Below are positions 1 to 11,376 of a stretch of 64,000 nucleotides of DNA, one piece after another (the stretch's first letter is position 1; every line of letters starts with the position of its first letter). Position numbers and translations under genes: made by a program. The DNA lies in NCBI RefSeq assembly GCF_000166335.1, contig NC_014657.1:1-64000 (forward strand), read 5' to 3'. The notes beneath the pieces were generated by a model. The model had not been told where the DNA came from. It worked only from the letters and a program-made list of their open reading frames with translations, and ran no database searches. The DNA comes from Caldicellulosiruptor owensensis OL (GTDB lineage Bacteria > Bacillota > Thermoanaerobacteria > Caldicellulosiruptorales > Caldicellulosiruptoraceae).

Positions 1-21
1 ATTATAAAACATATTTTCGGT

Positions 22-65
22 TGTGAAAATTGGTTTTCCACAGTTGTTGATAACATTGTGGATAA
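22..65. promoter_or_regulatory. DnaA-box cluster upstream of dnaA
   Basis: A perfect DnaA box, TTATCCACA on the minus strand, lies at 57-65. One-mismatch boxes lie at 34-42 (TTTTCCACA, plus strand) and 45-53 (TTGTTGATAA context, minus strand). The cluster sits about 50 bases before the dnaA start, as expected for dnaA autoregulation and for the upstream half of a bipartite Firmicute origin. The window begins here, so further boxes may lie outside it. Confidence 0.7.
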
Positions 66-116
66 CATTTAAAAAGTGCCAATTTTAAATTACATATAAA
101 AAGGGTGGATATTCAC

Positions 117-1481
117 ATGGTAGATTATGATGTAAACGAAGTGTGGGAAAAAATAAAGGAGGTCATCAAAAAAGAGTTAAATCCAAGCCCAACAGATATA
201 TCGTACAATACCTGGTTTGAATCACTTGTACCGGTGTGTTTTGACGACAACGATACGCTAATTTTACGGGCTTTTGCAGATTTCCACAGAGACATCGTTA
301 TAAACAGGTATTCACTTTTGATTTTAAATTCACTTAGACAGCTGTACTCTCCACACCTTAGCTTGAAAGTTATTCTTCCTAACGAGGTCGAAAGATACAA
401 AAAGTTCTTAAAGCAAAAAACAGATGAAAAGCCTGAGATAACAACCTCTTTAAACCCAAAATACACCTTTGAAACTTTTGTTGTTGGGAATAACAACAGG
501 CTTGCACACGCTGCAGCTTTAGCTGTTGCAGAAACTCCACCGGGCGAGAAGACTTACAATCCGCTTTTTATCTATGGCGGTGTCGGGCTTGGAAAGACTC
601 ACCTTATGCATGCAATAGGCCATCACGTTTTAAAACTTTATCCCGGCACAAAGGTGATGTATGTTACATCAGAGATATTCACAAACGAGCTTATAGCTGC
701 AATCAGAGATGAAAAGACTGATGAGTTCAGGCTCAAGTACAGAAACGTTGACGTGCTTTTAATTGACGACATTCAGTTTCTTGGCGGAAAAGAAAGGACT
801 CAGGAGGAATTTTTCCATACATTCAATACACTATATGAGGCAAACAAAAAGATAATACTTTCGTCAGACAGACCTCCAAAAGAGATAAACACATTAGAAG
901 ACAGGCTTCGTTCCCGCTTTGAGTGGGGACTTATAACAGACATCCAGCCACCCGACTTTGAGACGAGAATTGCAATTTTGAGCAAGAAGTGCCAGCTTGA
1001 AGGAACTCCAGTTCCACAGCATATTTTAGAGTTTATCGCATCAAAGATCGAAACAAACATAAGAGAGCTTGAAGGTGCTCTTAACAAAATTCTTGCATAT
1101 TCAAAGCTAATGGCACCTGATAAAGAAATAACTTTAGAGCTTGCAGAAAAGGCTTTAAAAGAATTTATAGACACAAACACAAAAAAAGAACTTACAATAG
1201 AGGATATACAGGCAGAGGTTGCAAGTTATTTTAACATAAAGCTTGAAGATTTTAAATCGTCAAGAAGATCTAGGAACGTGGCTTTCCCGCGCCAGATCGC
1301 AATGTATTTAGCAAGAGAGCTTACAAATATATCACTTCCTAAAATAGGTGAGGCGTTTGGCGGAAAAGATCACACAACAGTGCTTCATGCCTGTGAAAAA
1401 ATTAAAGAACTTATCAACAGCGATCATAACACAAGAAATGTTGTGGAAACTATTAAAAAAAGACTTATCAACAGAGAATAA
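117..1481 (+). CDS. dnaA: Chromosomal replication initiator protein DnaA
   Basis: DnaA binds DnaA boxes at oriC, melts the origin and helps load the replicative helicase. All family parts are visible in 454 residues: an N-terminal interaction domain (about 1-85), a short linker, an AAA+ core with Walker A GGVGLGKTH near residue 153 and Walker B LLIDDIQF near 215, and a C-terminal helix-turn-helix with the signature FGGKDHTTVLHACEKI. The ATG at 117 is preferred because AAGGGTGG ends about 8 bases before it; an in-frame GTG at 105 lies inside that ribosome binding site. It heads the replication gene run. Confidence 0.98.
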   Translation: MVDYDVNEVWEKIKEVIKKELNPSPTDISYNTWFESLVPVCFDDNDTLILRAFADFHRDIVINRYSLLILNSLRQLYSPHLSLKVILPNEVERYKKFLKQKTDEKPEITTSLNPKYTFETFVVGNNNRLAHAAALAVAETPPGEKTYNPLFIYGGVGLGKTHLMHAIGHHVLKLYPGTKVMYVTSEIFTNELIAAIRDEKTDEFRLKYRNVDVLLIDDIQFLGGKERTQEEFFHTFNTLYEANKKIILSSDRPPKEINTLEDRLRSRFEWGLITDIQPPDFETRIAILSKKCQLEGTPVPQHILEFIASKIETNIRELEGALNKILAYSKLMAPDKEITLELAEKALKEFIDTNTKKELTIEDIQAEVASYFNIKLEDFKSSRRSRNVAFPRQIAMYLARELTNISLPKIGEAFGGKDHTTVLHACEKIKELINSDHNTRNVVETIKKRLINRE

Positions 1482-1486
1482 TGGTT

Positions 1487-1620
1487 TGTGGATAACTCTG
1501 TGTGAATTTCAATTTTCACATGTGAATTGAGTTGAAAACTGTGAATTTTATCAACAGGGATATGTACAGCCAAAAGCTCACATTTACCAGGCTTTTTAGC
1601 ATGTTATTAACTTATCCACA
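1487..1620. other. Probable oriC region between dnaA and dnaN
   Basis: The AT-rich dnaA-dnaN gap has perfect DnaA boxes at 1487-1495 (minus strand) and 1612-1620 (plus strand), a one-mismatch TTATCAACA at 1548-1556, and another TTATCAACA at 1465-1473 inside the end of dnaA. Several TTTTCACA/TGTGAA half-like elements lie between 1500 and 1545. Together with the cluster upstream of dnaA this matches the bipartite origin known from Bacillus-type chromosomes. The unwinding element is not pinpointed; the stretch after 1620 is the likely site by analogy. Confidence 0.75.
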
Positions 1621-1700
1621 GGCATTATTATTGTTACTACTAAGAAGTTTGTATGGTGGTTTGCTTTTTAAAGCCCCAACGAAAAAAGGAGGAAGTGAAA

Positions 1701-2807
1701 ATGAAGTTTGTTGTGGATAAAGATATTCTGCAGGACAATATTTCCAAGGTAATACCTGCTGCAGCATCAACAAAGGTAACATCAATTTTAGAATGCATAC
1801 TGATTGAAGCTGAAGACAGCATAGTATTTACCACCAACGACATGAAAATGCAAATGCAAACAGAATTTGAAGCAGAAATTTTAGAGCGGGGAGCTGCACT
1901 GGTAAAAGCAAAACTGTTTTCAGATATAGTAAAAAAATTGCCAGATGGTGATGTTGAAGTTATAAGAGAGGATAACGAGGTCAGAATAAGAAGCCAGAAG
2001 ATAGAATTCAGGCTTCCTACTTTAGATCCACTTGATTTTCCGAAGATGGATAAAAAGCCTGCCGAGAGCTTTTGTGAGTTTGTTGCAAGCGAATTTGTTG
2101 ATAGTATCGACAGGGTTATATTTGCAACCTCAAAGGATGAAACAAGACCTACGTTTACAGGCGTGCTCTTTGAAAGACAAGAGGATGATTTCGTAAACCT
2201 TGTTGGAATGGACGGGCACAGGCTTGCTATATGCAAAATAAAACCGGTTGAAGTTGAAGGGAGCTTTTCGAAGATTGTGCCTGCAGATAACCTTGACGAT
2301 ATTACAAAGATTATAGACATTGAAGATGCAGAAAAAGTAAGAGTATCATTCTATGAGAACCAGGCAACGTTTGAGATAGGTTCAACAACAGTAATAGTCA
2401 CGCTTATTGCAGGCAAGTTTTTTGACTACAAAAGTGCAATTCCAACCGAGTATTCAACAAGGATTTCAATCTCTACGGACGTTCTGGAAAGCACGCTTGA
2501 AAGAGCTTCTATTGTATCAAAAGACGAAAAGACAAACATCCAGGCTGTGATATTTGAAACGAACGGGATGATATTTAAAGTTTACTCTATGTCTGCAGAT
2601 GGAAGATACGAAGAGGATGTGCTCTGCTCTGTTGAAGGAAAAGATATCAAAATAGGGTTTAACGTTAAATATTTTCTGGATGTGTTGAAAGTGTTGGATG
2701 GTGAAATAAACCTGTTTATAACATCGCAGACAAGCCCATCAATTGTGCAAAAGCCAGACGATGAGAACTACATCTACCTTGTGCTTCCTATAAAGATGCC
2801 AGAATAA
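1701..2807 (+). CDS. dnaN: DNA polymerase III beta subunit (sliding clamp)
   Basis: The beta clamp encircles DNA as a dimer and tethers DNA polymerase III and other DNA-processing proteins. The product has 368 residues, the usual clamp length with room for three repeated domains, and ends in the family-typical LVLPIKMPE tail. The reading frame is open further upstream, but the ATG at 1701 follows AAAGGAGGAAG at 1685-1695, so that start is chosen. It follows dnaA across the origin region and precedes recF by 28 bases, the standard Firmicute order. Confidence 0.97.
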   Translation: MKFVVDKDILQDNISKVIPAAASTKVTSILECILIEAEDSIVFTTNDMKMQMQTEFEAEILERGAALVKAKLFSDIVKKLPDGDVEVIREDNEVRIRSQKIEFRLPTLDPLDFPKMDKKPAESFCEFVASEFVDSIDRVIFATSKDETRPTFTGVLFERQEDDFVNLVGMDGHRLAICKIKPVEVEGSFSKIVPADNLDDITKIIDIEDAEKVRVSFYENQATFEIGSTTVIVTLIAGKFFDYKSAIPTEYSTRISISTDVLESTLERASIVSKDEKTNIQAVIFETNGMIFKVYSMSADGRYEEDVLCSVEGKDIKIGFNVKYFLDVLKVLDGEINLFITSQTSPSIVQKPDDENYIYLVLPIKMPE

Positions 2808-2835
2808 AGAGCTTTTAGTTATGAGGTTATGAAAT

Positions 2836-3897
2836 ATGATAATAAAAGGTATTTATATCGAAAATTTTAGAAGCTACAAGCAGAGCTTTTTTGAGTTCAA
2901 AGATAAAATAAACCTAATTGTCGGAAATAACGCCTCAGGAAAGACTTCTCTTCTTGAGGCTCTATATTTTTGTATGTGCGGAAAATCTTTTAAAAGTAGA
3001 GATATTGATCTAATAAATTTTGATTCGCAGTATTTCAAGCTTGAGATGGTAGCCGAGGTTGAAGGTGTTGAATACGCAGTGGGTTGCTATGTAGACAGGA
3101 TACTCGAAAAGAGAATAATGATAAATGATAAAAAAGTTAACAGGCTTTCAGAGCTTATAACTCTTTTCAAATTTGTTTTTTTTGAGCCGGACACAACTGA
3201 GCTTGTAAAACATCAGCCAAAATTAAGACGACGATTTTTAGATATGGAAGTTGCAAAGCTTTATCCTTACATGACAAAGGTGTATCAAGAGTACCAAAGA
3301 GCACTTCTTAGCAGAAACGCATTTTTGAAAAGTTATGATAAAAAGGATATAATAGATGTGTACGATGTTCAGCTCAGCCATCTTGGATTTTTGATTCTGT
3401 CAAAAAGGCAAGAGATTATAAAAAAGTTGTCAAGCGAGGCACAAAGAATTTTTGGTCATGTGTTTGAAAACAAATCTGTGCTTGAACTTGAATATCTGCC
3501 ATCGATTGCAGCGTCAAGTGAAGAAGAATATTACACAGAGCTAAAAAGGTGGTCAGATAAGGATTTAAACCTCGGGTATACAACAAGAGGTATTCACAGA
3601 GATGACTTTGAGATTCTAATAGACGGAAAACCTGCTTTAGATTTTGCGTCGGAAGGACAGATAAAACTTGCAGCTGTATCGGTTGTGCTTGCAAGTGCTG
3701 CGCTGTACGAGAAACCTGTTTTGATTTTAGACGATGTATTTTCTGAGTTAGATAGCCAGAAGAAAAAAAATCTTATAAAGTTTTTAAGTCAGTACCAGTC
3801 TTTTGTGACATCTGCAGAGGACCTGAGAAGCTTGCAAAGTGAAGTAATTTTTGACAGTGACAGTACAAATATAATTTTGCTTGAAAGAAATATTTAA
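2836..3897 (+). CDS. recF: DNA replication and repair protein RecF
   Basis: RecF is an SMC-like ATPase that helps load RecA at single-strand gaps (RecFOR pathway). In 353 residues the Walker A motif GNNASGKTS lies at about 29-37, the ABC-type signature SEGQIKLAAVS near 275, and Walker B LILDDVFSELD near 300. Length and motifs are normal for the family. It sits between dnaN and remB, probably in one transcript with them. Confidence 0.97.
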   Translation: MIIKGIYIENFRSYKQSFFEFKDKINLIVGNNASGKTSLLEALYFCMCGKSFKSRDIDLINFDSQYFKLEMVAEVEGVEYAVGCYVDRILEKRIMINDKKVNRLSELITLFKFVFFEPDTTELVKHQPKLRRRFLDMEVAKLYPYMTKVYQEYQRALLSRNAFLKSYDKKDIIDVYDVQLSHLGFLILSKRQEIIKKLSSEAQRIFGHVFENKSVLELEYLPSIAASSEEEYYTELKRWSDKDLNLGYTTRGIHRDDFEILIDGKPALDFASEGQIKLAAVSVVLASAALYEKPVLILDDVFSELDSQKKKNLIKFLSQYQSFVTSAEDLRSLQSEVIFDSDSTNIILLERNI

Positions 3898-3926
3898 AAA
3901 ACAATTTATAGGGATGTGTAAAGAAT

Positions 3927-6160
<2,234 letters not shown>

Positions 6161-6181
6161 AAATTTGAGAAGGGATGAGAT

Positions 6182-6652
6182 ATGAAAACACTGGTTGTGG
6201 TTTATTCCCTCACAGGAAACAGCAGAAAAGTTGGGGAAACTCTTGCAGGAATTCTTGGGTGCGATGTTGTTGAGATAAAAGAAAATGTAAAAAGAAAAGG
6301 AATAATATGGTTTTTTAAGTCTGGTTATGAAGCTTTAACAAAGAAAATAGTGCCTATTGAAGATATAAATATCGATTTTTCTCAGTTTGACAGGGTTTTG
6401 ATTGTTTGTCCTATATGGGCAGGCAATCTTCCAAGTCCTGTAAGAAGTTTTCTTAATAAGTATTTGGATAAAATAAAGGACATTGGTTTTGTTTTTACAC
6501 TTACTTCTGATGAGAAAGTAAAAGTTGAAAAGGTTTTTGAAAAGGATTTTAAAAGAAAAGCTTTTGATAGTATAAGTATTTGTGCAGCAAAGGTAAGGTG
6601 TAATATTTTTGAAGATGAGATAAAGAAGTTTGCAGATAAGATCAGAGTATAA
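6182..6652 (+). CDS. Flavodoxin-like protein
   Basis: This 156-residue protein has the flavodoxin fold signature: a first beta strand LVVVYSLTGNSRKVGETL whose SLTGNS loop is the FMN phosphate-binding loop, and a middle CPIWAGNLPSPVRSFL segment typical of flavodoxin/WrbA-type proteins. It probably binds FMN and moves electrons in the cytoplasm; the partner is unknown. It is wedged between gyrB (21 bases upstream) and gyrA (38 bases downstream), an unusual place. AGAAGGGATGAG precedes the ATG. Co-transcription with the gyrase genes is likely from spacing alone. Confidence 0.8.
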   Translation: MKTLVVVYSLTGNSRKVGETLAGILGCDVVEIKENVKRKGIIWFFKSGYEALTKKIVPIEDINIDFSQFDRVLIVCPIWAGNLPSPVRSFLNKYLDKIKDIGFVFTLTSDEKVKVEKVFEKDFKRKAFDSISICAAKVRCNIFEDEIKKFADKIRV

Positions 6653-6690
6653 TTTTTCTTTGTTTTTTTTTGAGGGAGGAGAAAAAATAG

Positions 6691-9120
6691 ATGGAAGAGC
6701 TGGATTTCAGGATAATTCCTGTTGAGATACAGGAAGAGATGAAAAAAAGCTATATAGACTATGCAATGAGCGTAATTGTATCCCGTGCACTGCCAGATGT
6801 TCGTGATGGGCTAAAGCCTGTTCATAGAAGAATCCTTTATGCAATGAACGAGATAGGTCTTACTCCTGACAAGCCTTACAGAAAATCTGCAACAGTGGTA
6901 GGACATGTTCTTGCAAAATACCATCCACACGGAGATGCTGCTGTGTATGAAAGTTTGGTCAGAATGGCACAGGACTTTTCGATGCGCCATCCTCTTGTTG
7001 ACGGGCATGGAAACTTTGGTTCTGTTGATGGGGACCCGCCTGCTGCCATGCGTTACACTGAAGCGCGTATGAGCAAGATTGCCATCGAGATGCTTCGCGA
7101 CATTGAAAAAGAGACAGTTGATTTTATGCCAAACTTTGATGAGTCTGCAAAAGAACCAAAGGTTTTGCCATCACGATTTCCAAACCTTTTAGTAAATGGC
7201 AGTCAGGGAATTGCGGTTGGTATGGCAACAAATATACCTCCTCACAATCTTGCAGAGGTAATTGATGCAATTGTATATATTCTTGACAATGAAAATGCAA
7301 CTTTAGATGATATAATGAAAATAATTAAAGGGCCTGACTTTCCAACAGGAGGATATATAATCGGCAAAAAAGGTATAAAAGATGCATACGCAACTGGAAA
7401 GGGAAAGATAATTGTTAGGGCAAAAACCTCAATTGAGCAAACATCAAAGGGAAGACAGAGAATAATTGTAACAGAACTTCCTTATATGGTAAATAAAGCA
7501 CGGTTAATTGAAAAGATTGCCGAGCTTGTCCATGAAAAAAAGATAGACGGGATTTCGGATATAAGAGATGAGTCTGACAAAGAGGGTCTGAGGATTGTAA
7601 TTGAAATCAAAAAAGATGCAGATGCAAATGTAGTTTTAAAACAGCTTTACAAAAACACCCAACTTCAGGATAGTTTTGGTATAATCATGCTTGCGCTTGT
7701 TGATAACCAGCCAAAGGTTTTAACTCTTATGGACATGTTAAACTTATACATCGAACATCAAAAAGAGATAATTGTCAGAAGAACAAGGTATGACCTTAAA
7801 AAAGCAGAAGAAAGAGCTCACATTTTAGAAGGGCTCAAAAAGGCTCTTGATCACATAGATGAGATAATATCGATTATCAGGTCATCAAAGACAGTAAACG
7901 AAGCAAAAGACAGGTTGATTCAAAGATTTCAGTTTACAGATATACAAGCTCAGGCAATACTTGACATGAGGCTACAGAGACTTACAGGTTTAGAAAGACA
8001 AAAGATAGAAGAAGAGCTTGCAGAGCTTATAAAGATGATAGAGTATTACAAAAACGTGCTTGCAAGTGAGGCAATGGTAAAGGAAATTATAAAAAAAGAG
8101 ATTTTGGAGATAAAAGAAAAGTACAAGGATGAAAGAAGAACAAAGATAATTCAGGATGAACATGAAGACTTTGAGGAAGAAGAGCTGATTCAAGAGCAGG
8201 AAACTGTAATCACACTTACCCATTTTGGGTATATAAAACGTCTTCCTCTTGACACATATAAGAGCCAAAAACGAGGTGGCAGAGGTATTACAGGAATATC
8301 AACAAGGGAAGATGATTTTGTTGAAGATGTATTTGTTACAACAACACACCACTATATTCTCTTTTTCACAGACAAAGGCAGGGTTTTCCGCTTGAGAGCA
8401 TATGAAGTGCCGGAAGGTTCGCGTCAGGCAAAAGGCACTGCAATTGTCAATTTGATTCAGATTGGCAAGGATGAAAAAATTACTGCTACAATGGCTGTAA
8501 AAGACTTTAAAGAAGGCTATCTCATGATGTGCACAAAAAATGGAACTATAAAAAAGGTACTCTTGAGCGAATTTGAAAATACAACCAGGGCAGGTAAAAA
8601 AGCTATAACTCTTGCGGATGATGATAGCCTTGTAGATGTAAAACTAACATCAGGCAGCGATGAAGTTGTGCTTGTGTCAAGCAACGGCTACTGTGTTGTG
8701 TTCAATGAAAATGATGTCAGGGTCATGGGAAGGTCTGCACAGGGTGTAAAAGGCATGACCTTGGAAGATGGCGATTTTATTGTTGGAATGGAAAAAGCAA
8801 GCGATGGAAAGTATCTTCTGTGTGTTACTGAAAACGGGTTTGGAAAAAGAAGCGAGATTGAAGAGTACAGAAAAACAAAACGCGGTGCAAAAGGAGTTTT
8901 AACTTACAGGGTAACAGACAAAACAGGCAAAATTGTTGACATAAAAATGGTAAACGATGAGGATGAGATTATGATATGCTCAACAGAAGGAATATTTATA
9001 AGACTTGAGATGTCTCAGGTCCCTGTTCAGGGGAGAAATACCCAGGGTGTAAAACTTATGAGAATAGATGGTGAAGATATAAAGGTATCATCGATTGCAA
9101 GGATAAAGGCTGAGGAGTAA
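6691..9120 (+). CDS. gyrA: DNA gyrase subunit A
   Basis: GyrA cuts and rejoins DNA in the gyrase A2B2 tetramer. The 809 residues include the catalytic tyrosine at 122 in MRYTEARM, the winged-helix region, and a C-terminal wrapping domain with the GyrA box QKRGGRG near residue 530, which favours gyrase over topoisomerase IV ParC. The quinolone region reads [10 protein letters not shown], with alanine at position 83 where Escherichia coli has serine. GAGGGAGGAG gives a strong ribosome binding site. A strong terminator follows the stop codon. Confidence 0.97.
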   Translation: MEELDFRIIPVEIQEEMKKSYIDYAMSVIVSRALPDVRDGLKPVHRRILYAMNEIGLTPDKPYRKSATVVGHVLAKYHPHGDAAVYESLVRMAQDFSMRHPLVDGHGNFGSVDGDPPAAMRYTEARMSKIAIEMLRDIEKETVDFMPNFDESAKEPKVLPSRFPNLLVNGSQGIAVGMATNIPPHNLAEVIDAIVYILDNENATLDDIMKIIKGPDFPTGGYIIGKKGIKDAYATGKGKIIVRAKTSIEQTSKGRQRIIVTELPYMVNKARLIEKIAELVHEKKIDGISDIRDESDKEGLRIVIEIKKDADANVVLKQLYKNTQLQDSFGIIMLALVDNQPKVLTLMDMLNLYIEHQKEIIVRRTRYDLKKAEERAHILEGLKKALDHIDEIISIIRSSKTVNEAKDRLIQRFQFTDIQAQAILDMRLQRLTGLERQKIEEELAELIKMIEYYKNVLASEAMVKEIIKKEILEIKEKYKDERRTKIIQDEHEDFEEEELIQEQETVITLTHFGYIKRLPLDTYKSQKRGGRGITGISTREDDFVEDVFVTTTHHYILFFTDKGRVFRLRAYEVPEGSRQAKGTAIVNLIQIGKDEKITATMAVKDFKEGYLMMCTKNGTIKKVLLSEFENTTRAGKKAITLADDDSLVDVKLTSGSDEVVLVSSNGYCVVFNENDVRVMGRSAQGVKGMTLEDGDFIVGMEKASDGKYLLCVTENGFGKRSEIEEYRKTKRGAKGVLTYRVTDKTGKIVDIKMVNDEDEIMICSTEGIFIRLEMSQVPVQGRNTQGVKLMRIDGEDIKVSSIARIKAEE

Positions 9121-9125
9121 AACGC

Positions 9126-9175
9126 AAAAACACCACTGTCTGACAAATTCAAGGGTTTTAGACAGTGGTGTTTTT
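9126..9175 (+). terminator. Strong intrinsic terminator after gyrA
   Basis: A perfect 16-bp inverted repeat (left arm 9126-9141, right arm 9160-9175) around CACCACTGTCT ends in a T-run. It closes the dnaA-gyrA gene run. The A-run on the left arm makes it potentially bidirectional, which would also serve the convergent diguanylate cyclase gene. Confidence 0.92.
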
Positions 9176-9216
9176 ATATTTTTATCAAAATTTGGATTAA
9201 AAGTGTTGTTATAAAT

Positions 9217-10107
9217 TCAAATAACAACTTTGTTTCTTCCACTATTTTTAGCATAATAAAGTTTTTCATCAGCAATTTTGATCAGTTCTTTTGAAGTCAT
9301 GCTGTAGTTTTCCAAGCTTGATATTCCAAAACTCGCTGTTATTTTTATTTCAAAGTTTTCAAGTTTTATTACAGTATTTTCTAATTCCTTTCTTATTCTT
9401 TCTGCTATTTCAAAAGCGTTTATGCTTTTCTGGTTTTGAAAAAATATTAAAAATTCTTCTCCACCGTATCTTGCAGCCCAGTCGCTTTCAATTCTGATAT
9501 TTTTCCTGATTATATCGGCAAATGTTTGCAAAACCTTATCACCAGCTGTATGTCCGTATGTGTCATTTACTTTTTTGAAATAATCAATATCTGCCATTGC
9601 GATGCTAAAATAACTTTTTGAAAATGATGCACGTATAATTTCAACATCAAGACGTTCATCTATAAATCTTCTGTTGTAAAGACCGGTAAGTGAGTCTTTG
9701 ACAACTAATTCATTCAGCTTATTTATTTTTTGGTAAGTCAATTGAACATCTGATAAATCTATATCTTCAATAAATATTTTTCCTGTAACGTCCTTTAAAA
9801 GTTCTATAACCAGTTTTTCTGATCCAATTTCAACAGGAACTGACATTACTATATAAAGTTTTTCTCCATTGAATTCAATCTTAACAAAACTTTCATTTTC
9901 GATGTAAGACCTCATGGAAATACAGTTTTCACATATTTTGTTTTGTTTCCAGAAATCAAAACAAGATCCTTTTTGATTTATAATTTCATTTTCTGATATT
10001 ACTCTTGCTGTTTTGTAAAGAGGATTTACAATTCTTATAATATCATAAACTGAGATAAATATTCCTAAATTTTGAATTATTAAATTGAAGTCTTTACTGT
10101 TTGCCAT
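9217..10107 (-). CDS. Diguanylate cyclase (GGDEF) with cysteine-bearing N-terminal domain
   Basis: The C-terminal half (about 140-296) is a GGDEF domain with active-site motif RYGGEEF and the DxD-type AMADIDYFKKVNDTYGH segment, so it should make cyclic di-GMP from GTP. The N-terminal half resembles a PAS-like sensor and has a cysteine motif, CFDFWKQNKICENC, followed by VMSVPVE; metal or redox sensing is possible but unproven. The start ATG at 10107 follows GGGAGGGGGG; the frame is open 22 codons further upstream without a ribosome binding site. No membrane segment is evident, so it is cytoplasmic. Confidence 0.9.
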   Translation of the reverse strand: MANSKDFNLIIQNLGIFISVYDIIRIVNPLYKTARVISENEIINQKGSCFDFWKQNKICENCISMRSYIENESFVKIEFNGEKLYIVMSVPVEIGSEKLVIELLKDVTGKIFIEDIDLSDVQLTYQKINKLNELVVKDSLTGLYNRRFIDERLDVEIIRASFSKSYFSIAMADIDYFKKVNDTYGHTAGDKVLQTFADIIRKNIRIESDWAARYGGEEFLIFFQNQKSINAFEIAERIRKELENTVIKLENFEIKITASFGISSLENYSMTSKELIKIADEKLYYAKNSGRNKVVI

Positions 10108-10144
10108 AAATAGGCCCCCCTCCCGAGATGTTATTATATTATAT

Positions 10145-10173
10145 ATAATATACCCAGATACTGATATTATCAA
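10145..10173 (-). promoter_or_regulatory. Promoter of the diguanylate cyclase gene
   Basis: On the minus strand, TTGATA (10168-10173) and TATTAT (10145-10150) are separated by 17 bases, a good sigma-A type promoter about 38 bases before the start codon. Confidence 0.6.
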
Positions 10174-10194
10174 CGTTTTTCAAGAATAACATTT

Positions 10195-10223
10195 TTCACA
10201 CTTTCAGCGTTAAAAATTATAGA
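10195..10223 (+). promoter_or_regulatory. Promoter of the secreted PrcB-like gene
   Basis: TTCACA (10195-10200) and TATAGA (10218-10223) are 17 bases apart, about 30 bases before the start codon. It diverges from the diguanylate cyclase promoter. Confidence 0.5.
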
Positions 10224-10254
10224 AAGATATTTAACAGGGGGAGTGGTACAATTG

Positions 10255-11259
10255 ATGATGAAAAAGCTCAGACTCATAGTATTTTTTGTAATTTTGTCAA
10301 TTTTAATAATGTCAGTTTCATTTGCTGGTGATATAAAAAGCGGTATAGCTGCTAAAGATTATATAAATGGTATTGTTGATAAACAAAACAGTGAGGTAAC
10401 ATATCAAATGAAAGATGGCTATATTTACATTTACTGGGGACAAAAGCCTACCGGAGGATATTTAATAAAAATAAAAGAACTTAAGTATATAAATGGAATC
10501 CTTTATGTTTACTATTATACAAAGTCTCCGGCACCAACTGATATGGTAACTCAGGTTATTACCTATCCGAGCGATAAAGCAAAACTTCCAACAACAGAAG
10601 AGATAAAAGAAGTAAAGCTTATAAATATTACAGATGATGTAGAAGCTGAAAATGGATTTTCAAAAAGATACTTTCCACTCACAAAAGGCAGTTATTGGAT
10701 TTATAATTTTAGAATAAAAGAAAAAGATTCAAAAGGCAACATTGTTGAAAAAAGCAAAAAGGTTAAAATGCAGATACTGAACGAGTACAAATCAAAAGAT
10801 TATGTTTTATATGAAGCTAAAGGGGATATCATAAATGTTGCACCCGAAAAACGTTTTGGTTTTATATCAGTTTCTGATAACATTTATATGGTAGATGAGA
10901 GTGTTTTAAATAATATTGTAAAAAACATTAAAAGCTTTGACAGCTTTGAAAAGCTAATAAAAAAATTTGGAGATTCGCTCAGGATTGTATTTAAATTTCC
11001 TCTTTTAAGCGGCAAAAGATATCCAGCTTACAGTTATATAAAAAGAAAAGATGTTTTGTATTCATGGGTTGTGGAAAAGGAAAAAGATATTGTTCTGAAG
11101 GGAAAAAAATATAACCAGTTTAAAATTGAATATAGATCTTTACCGGAAAGAATTTCAATAGGCTTTGTTTGTGGAATAGGTATAACTTTCGTTGAGTATC
11201 ACCACAACGGTTCAACTTATGATGCATATGCAAGTTTGATAGATTTTAAGGTAAAATGA
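10255..11259 (+). CDS. Secreted protein with PrcB-like domain, function unknown
   Basis: The 334-residue product begins with a signal peptide (lysine-rich start, hydrophobic stretch, SFAGD cleavage region). Residues about 55-110 (KPTGGYLIKI, then VTQVITYPSD) resemble the PrcB C-terminal domain seen in many Firmicute exported proteins. The rest, starting around YFPLTKGSYWIY, matches a widespread type of secreted protein of unknown role. Start choice is uncertain: AGGGGGAG lies at 10236-10242, so the TTG at 10252 or ATG at 10255 fits better than the GTG at 10243. It is a single gene between a divergent promoter and a shared terminator. Confidence 0.75.
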   Translation: MMKKLRLIVFFVILSILIMSVSFAGDIKSGIAAKDYINGIVDKQNSEVTYQMKDGYIYIYWGQKPTGGYLIKIKELKYINGILYVYYYTKSPAPTDMVTQVITYPSDKAKLPTTEEIKEVKLINITDDVEAENGFSKRYFPLTKGSYWIYNFRIKEKDSKGNIVEKSKKVKMQILNEYKSKDYVLYEAKGDIINVAPEKRFGFISVSDNIYMVDESVLNNIVKNIKSFDSFEKLIKKFGDSLRIVFKFPLLSGKRYPAYSYIKRKDVLYSWVVEKEKDIVLKGKKYNQFKIEYRSLPERISIGFVCGIGITFVEYHHNGSTYDAYASLIDFKVK

Positions 11260-11335
11260 CGGTAAAAAGTTTAGAAAATGATGCCATCTAAAACCAAGAT
11301 TTTAAAGTTCTTATTTTGAATATATTGTAATAAAG

Positions 11336-11365
11336 GGGCTATCCATTAATCTTTTTGGATAGCCC
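11336..11365. terminator. Shared terminator between convergent genes
   Basis: A perfect 10-bp stem, GGGCTATCCA (11336-11345) with TGGATAGCCC (11356-11365), lies between the convergent PrcB-like and chemotaxis receptor genes. T-rich sequence follows on the plus side, so it can serve both strands. Confidence 0.8.
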
Positions 11366-11376
11366 TATGATTTTTA

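Noticed and set aside
1640..2320. Long minus-strand open frame (226 codons) opposite dnaN
   Set aside because: It is the antisense shadow of dnaN, with no ribosome binding site and a serine-rich, non-protein-like composition.
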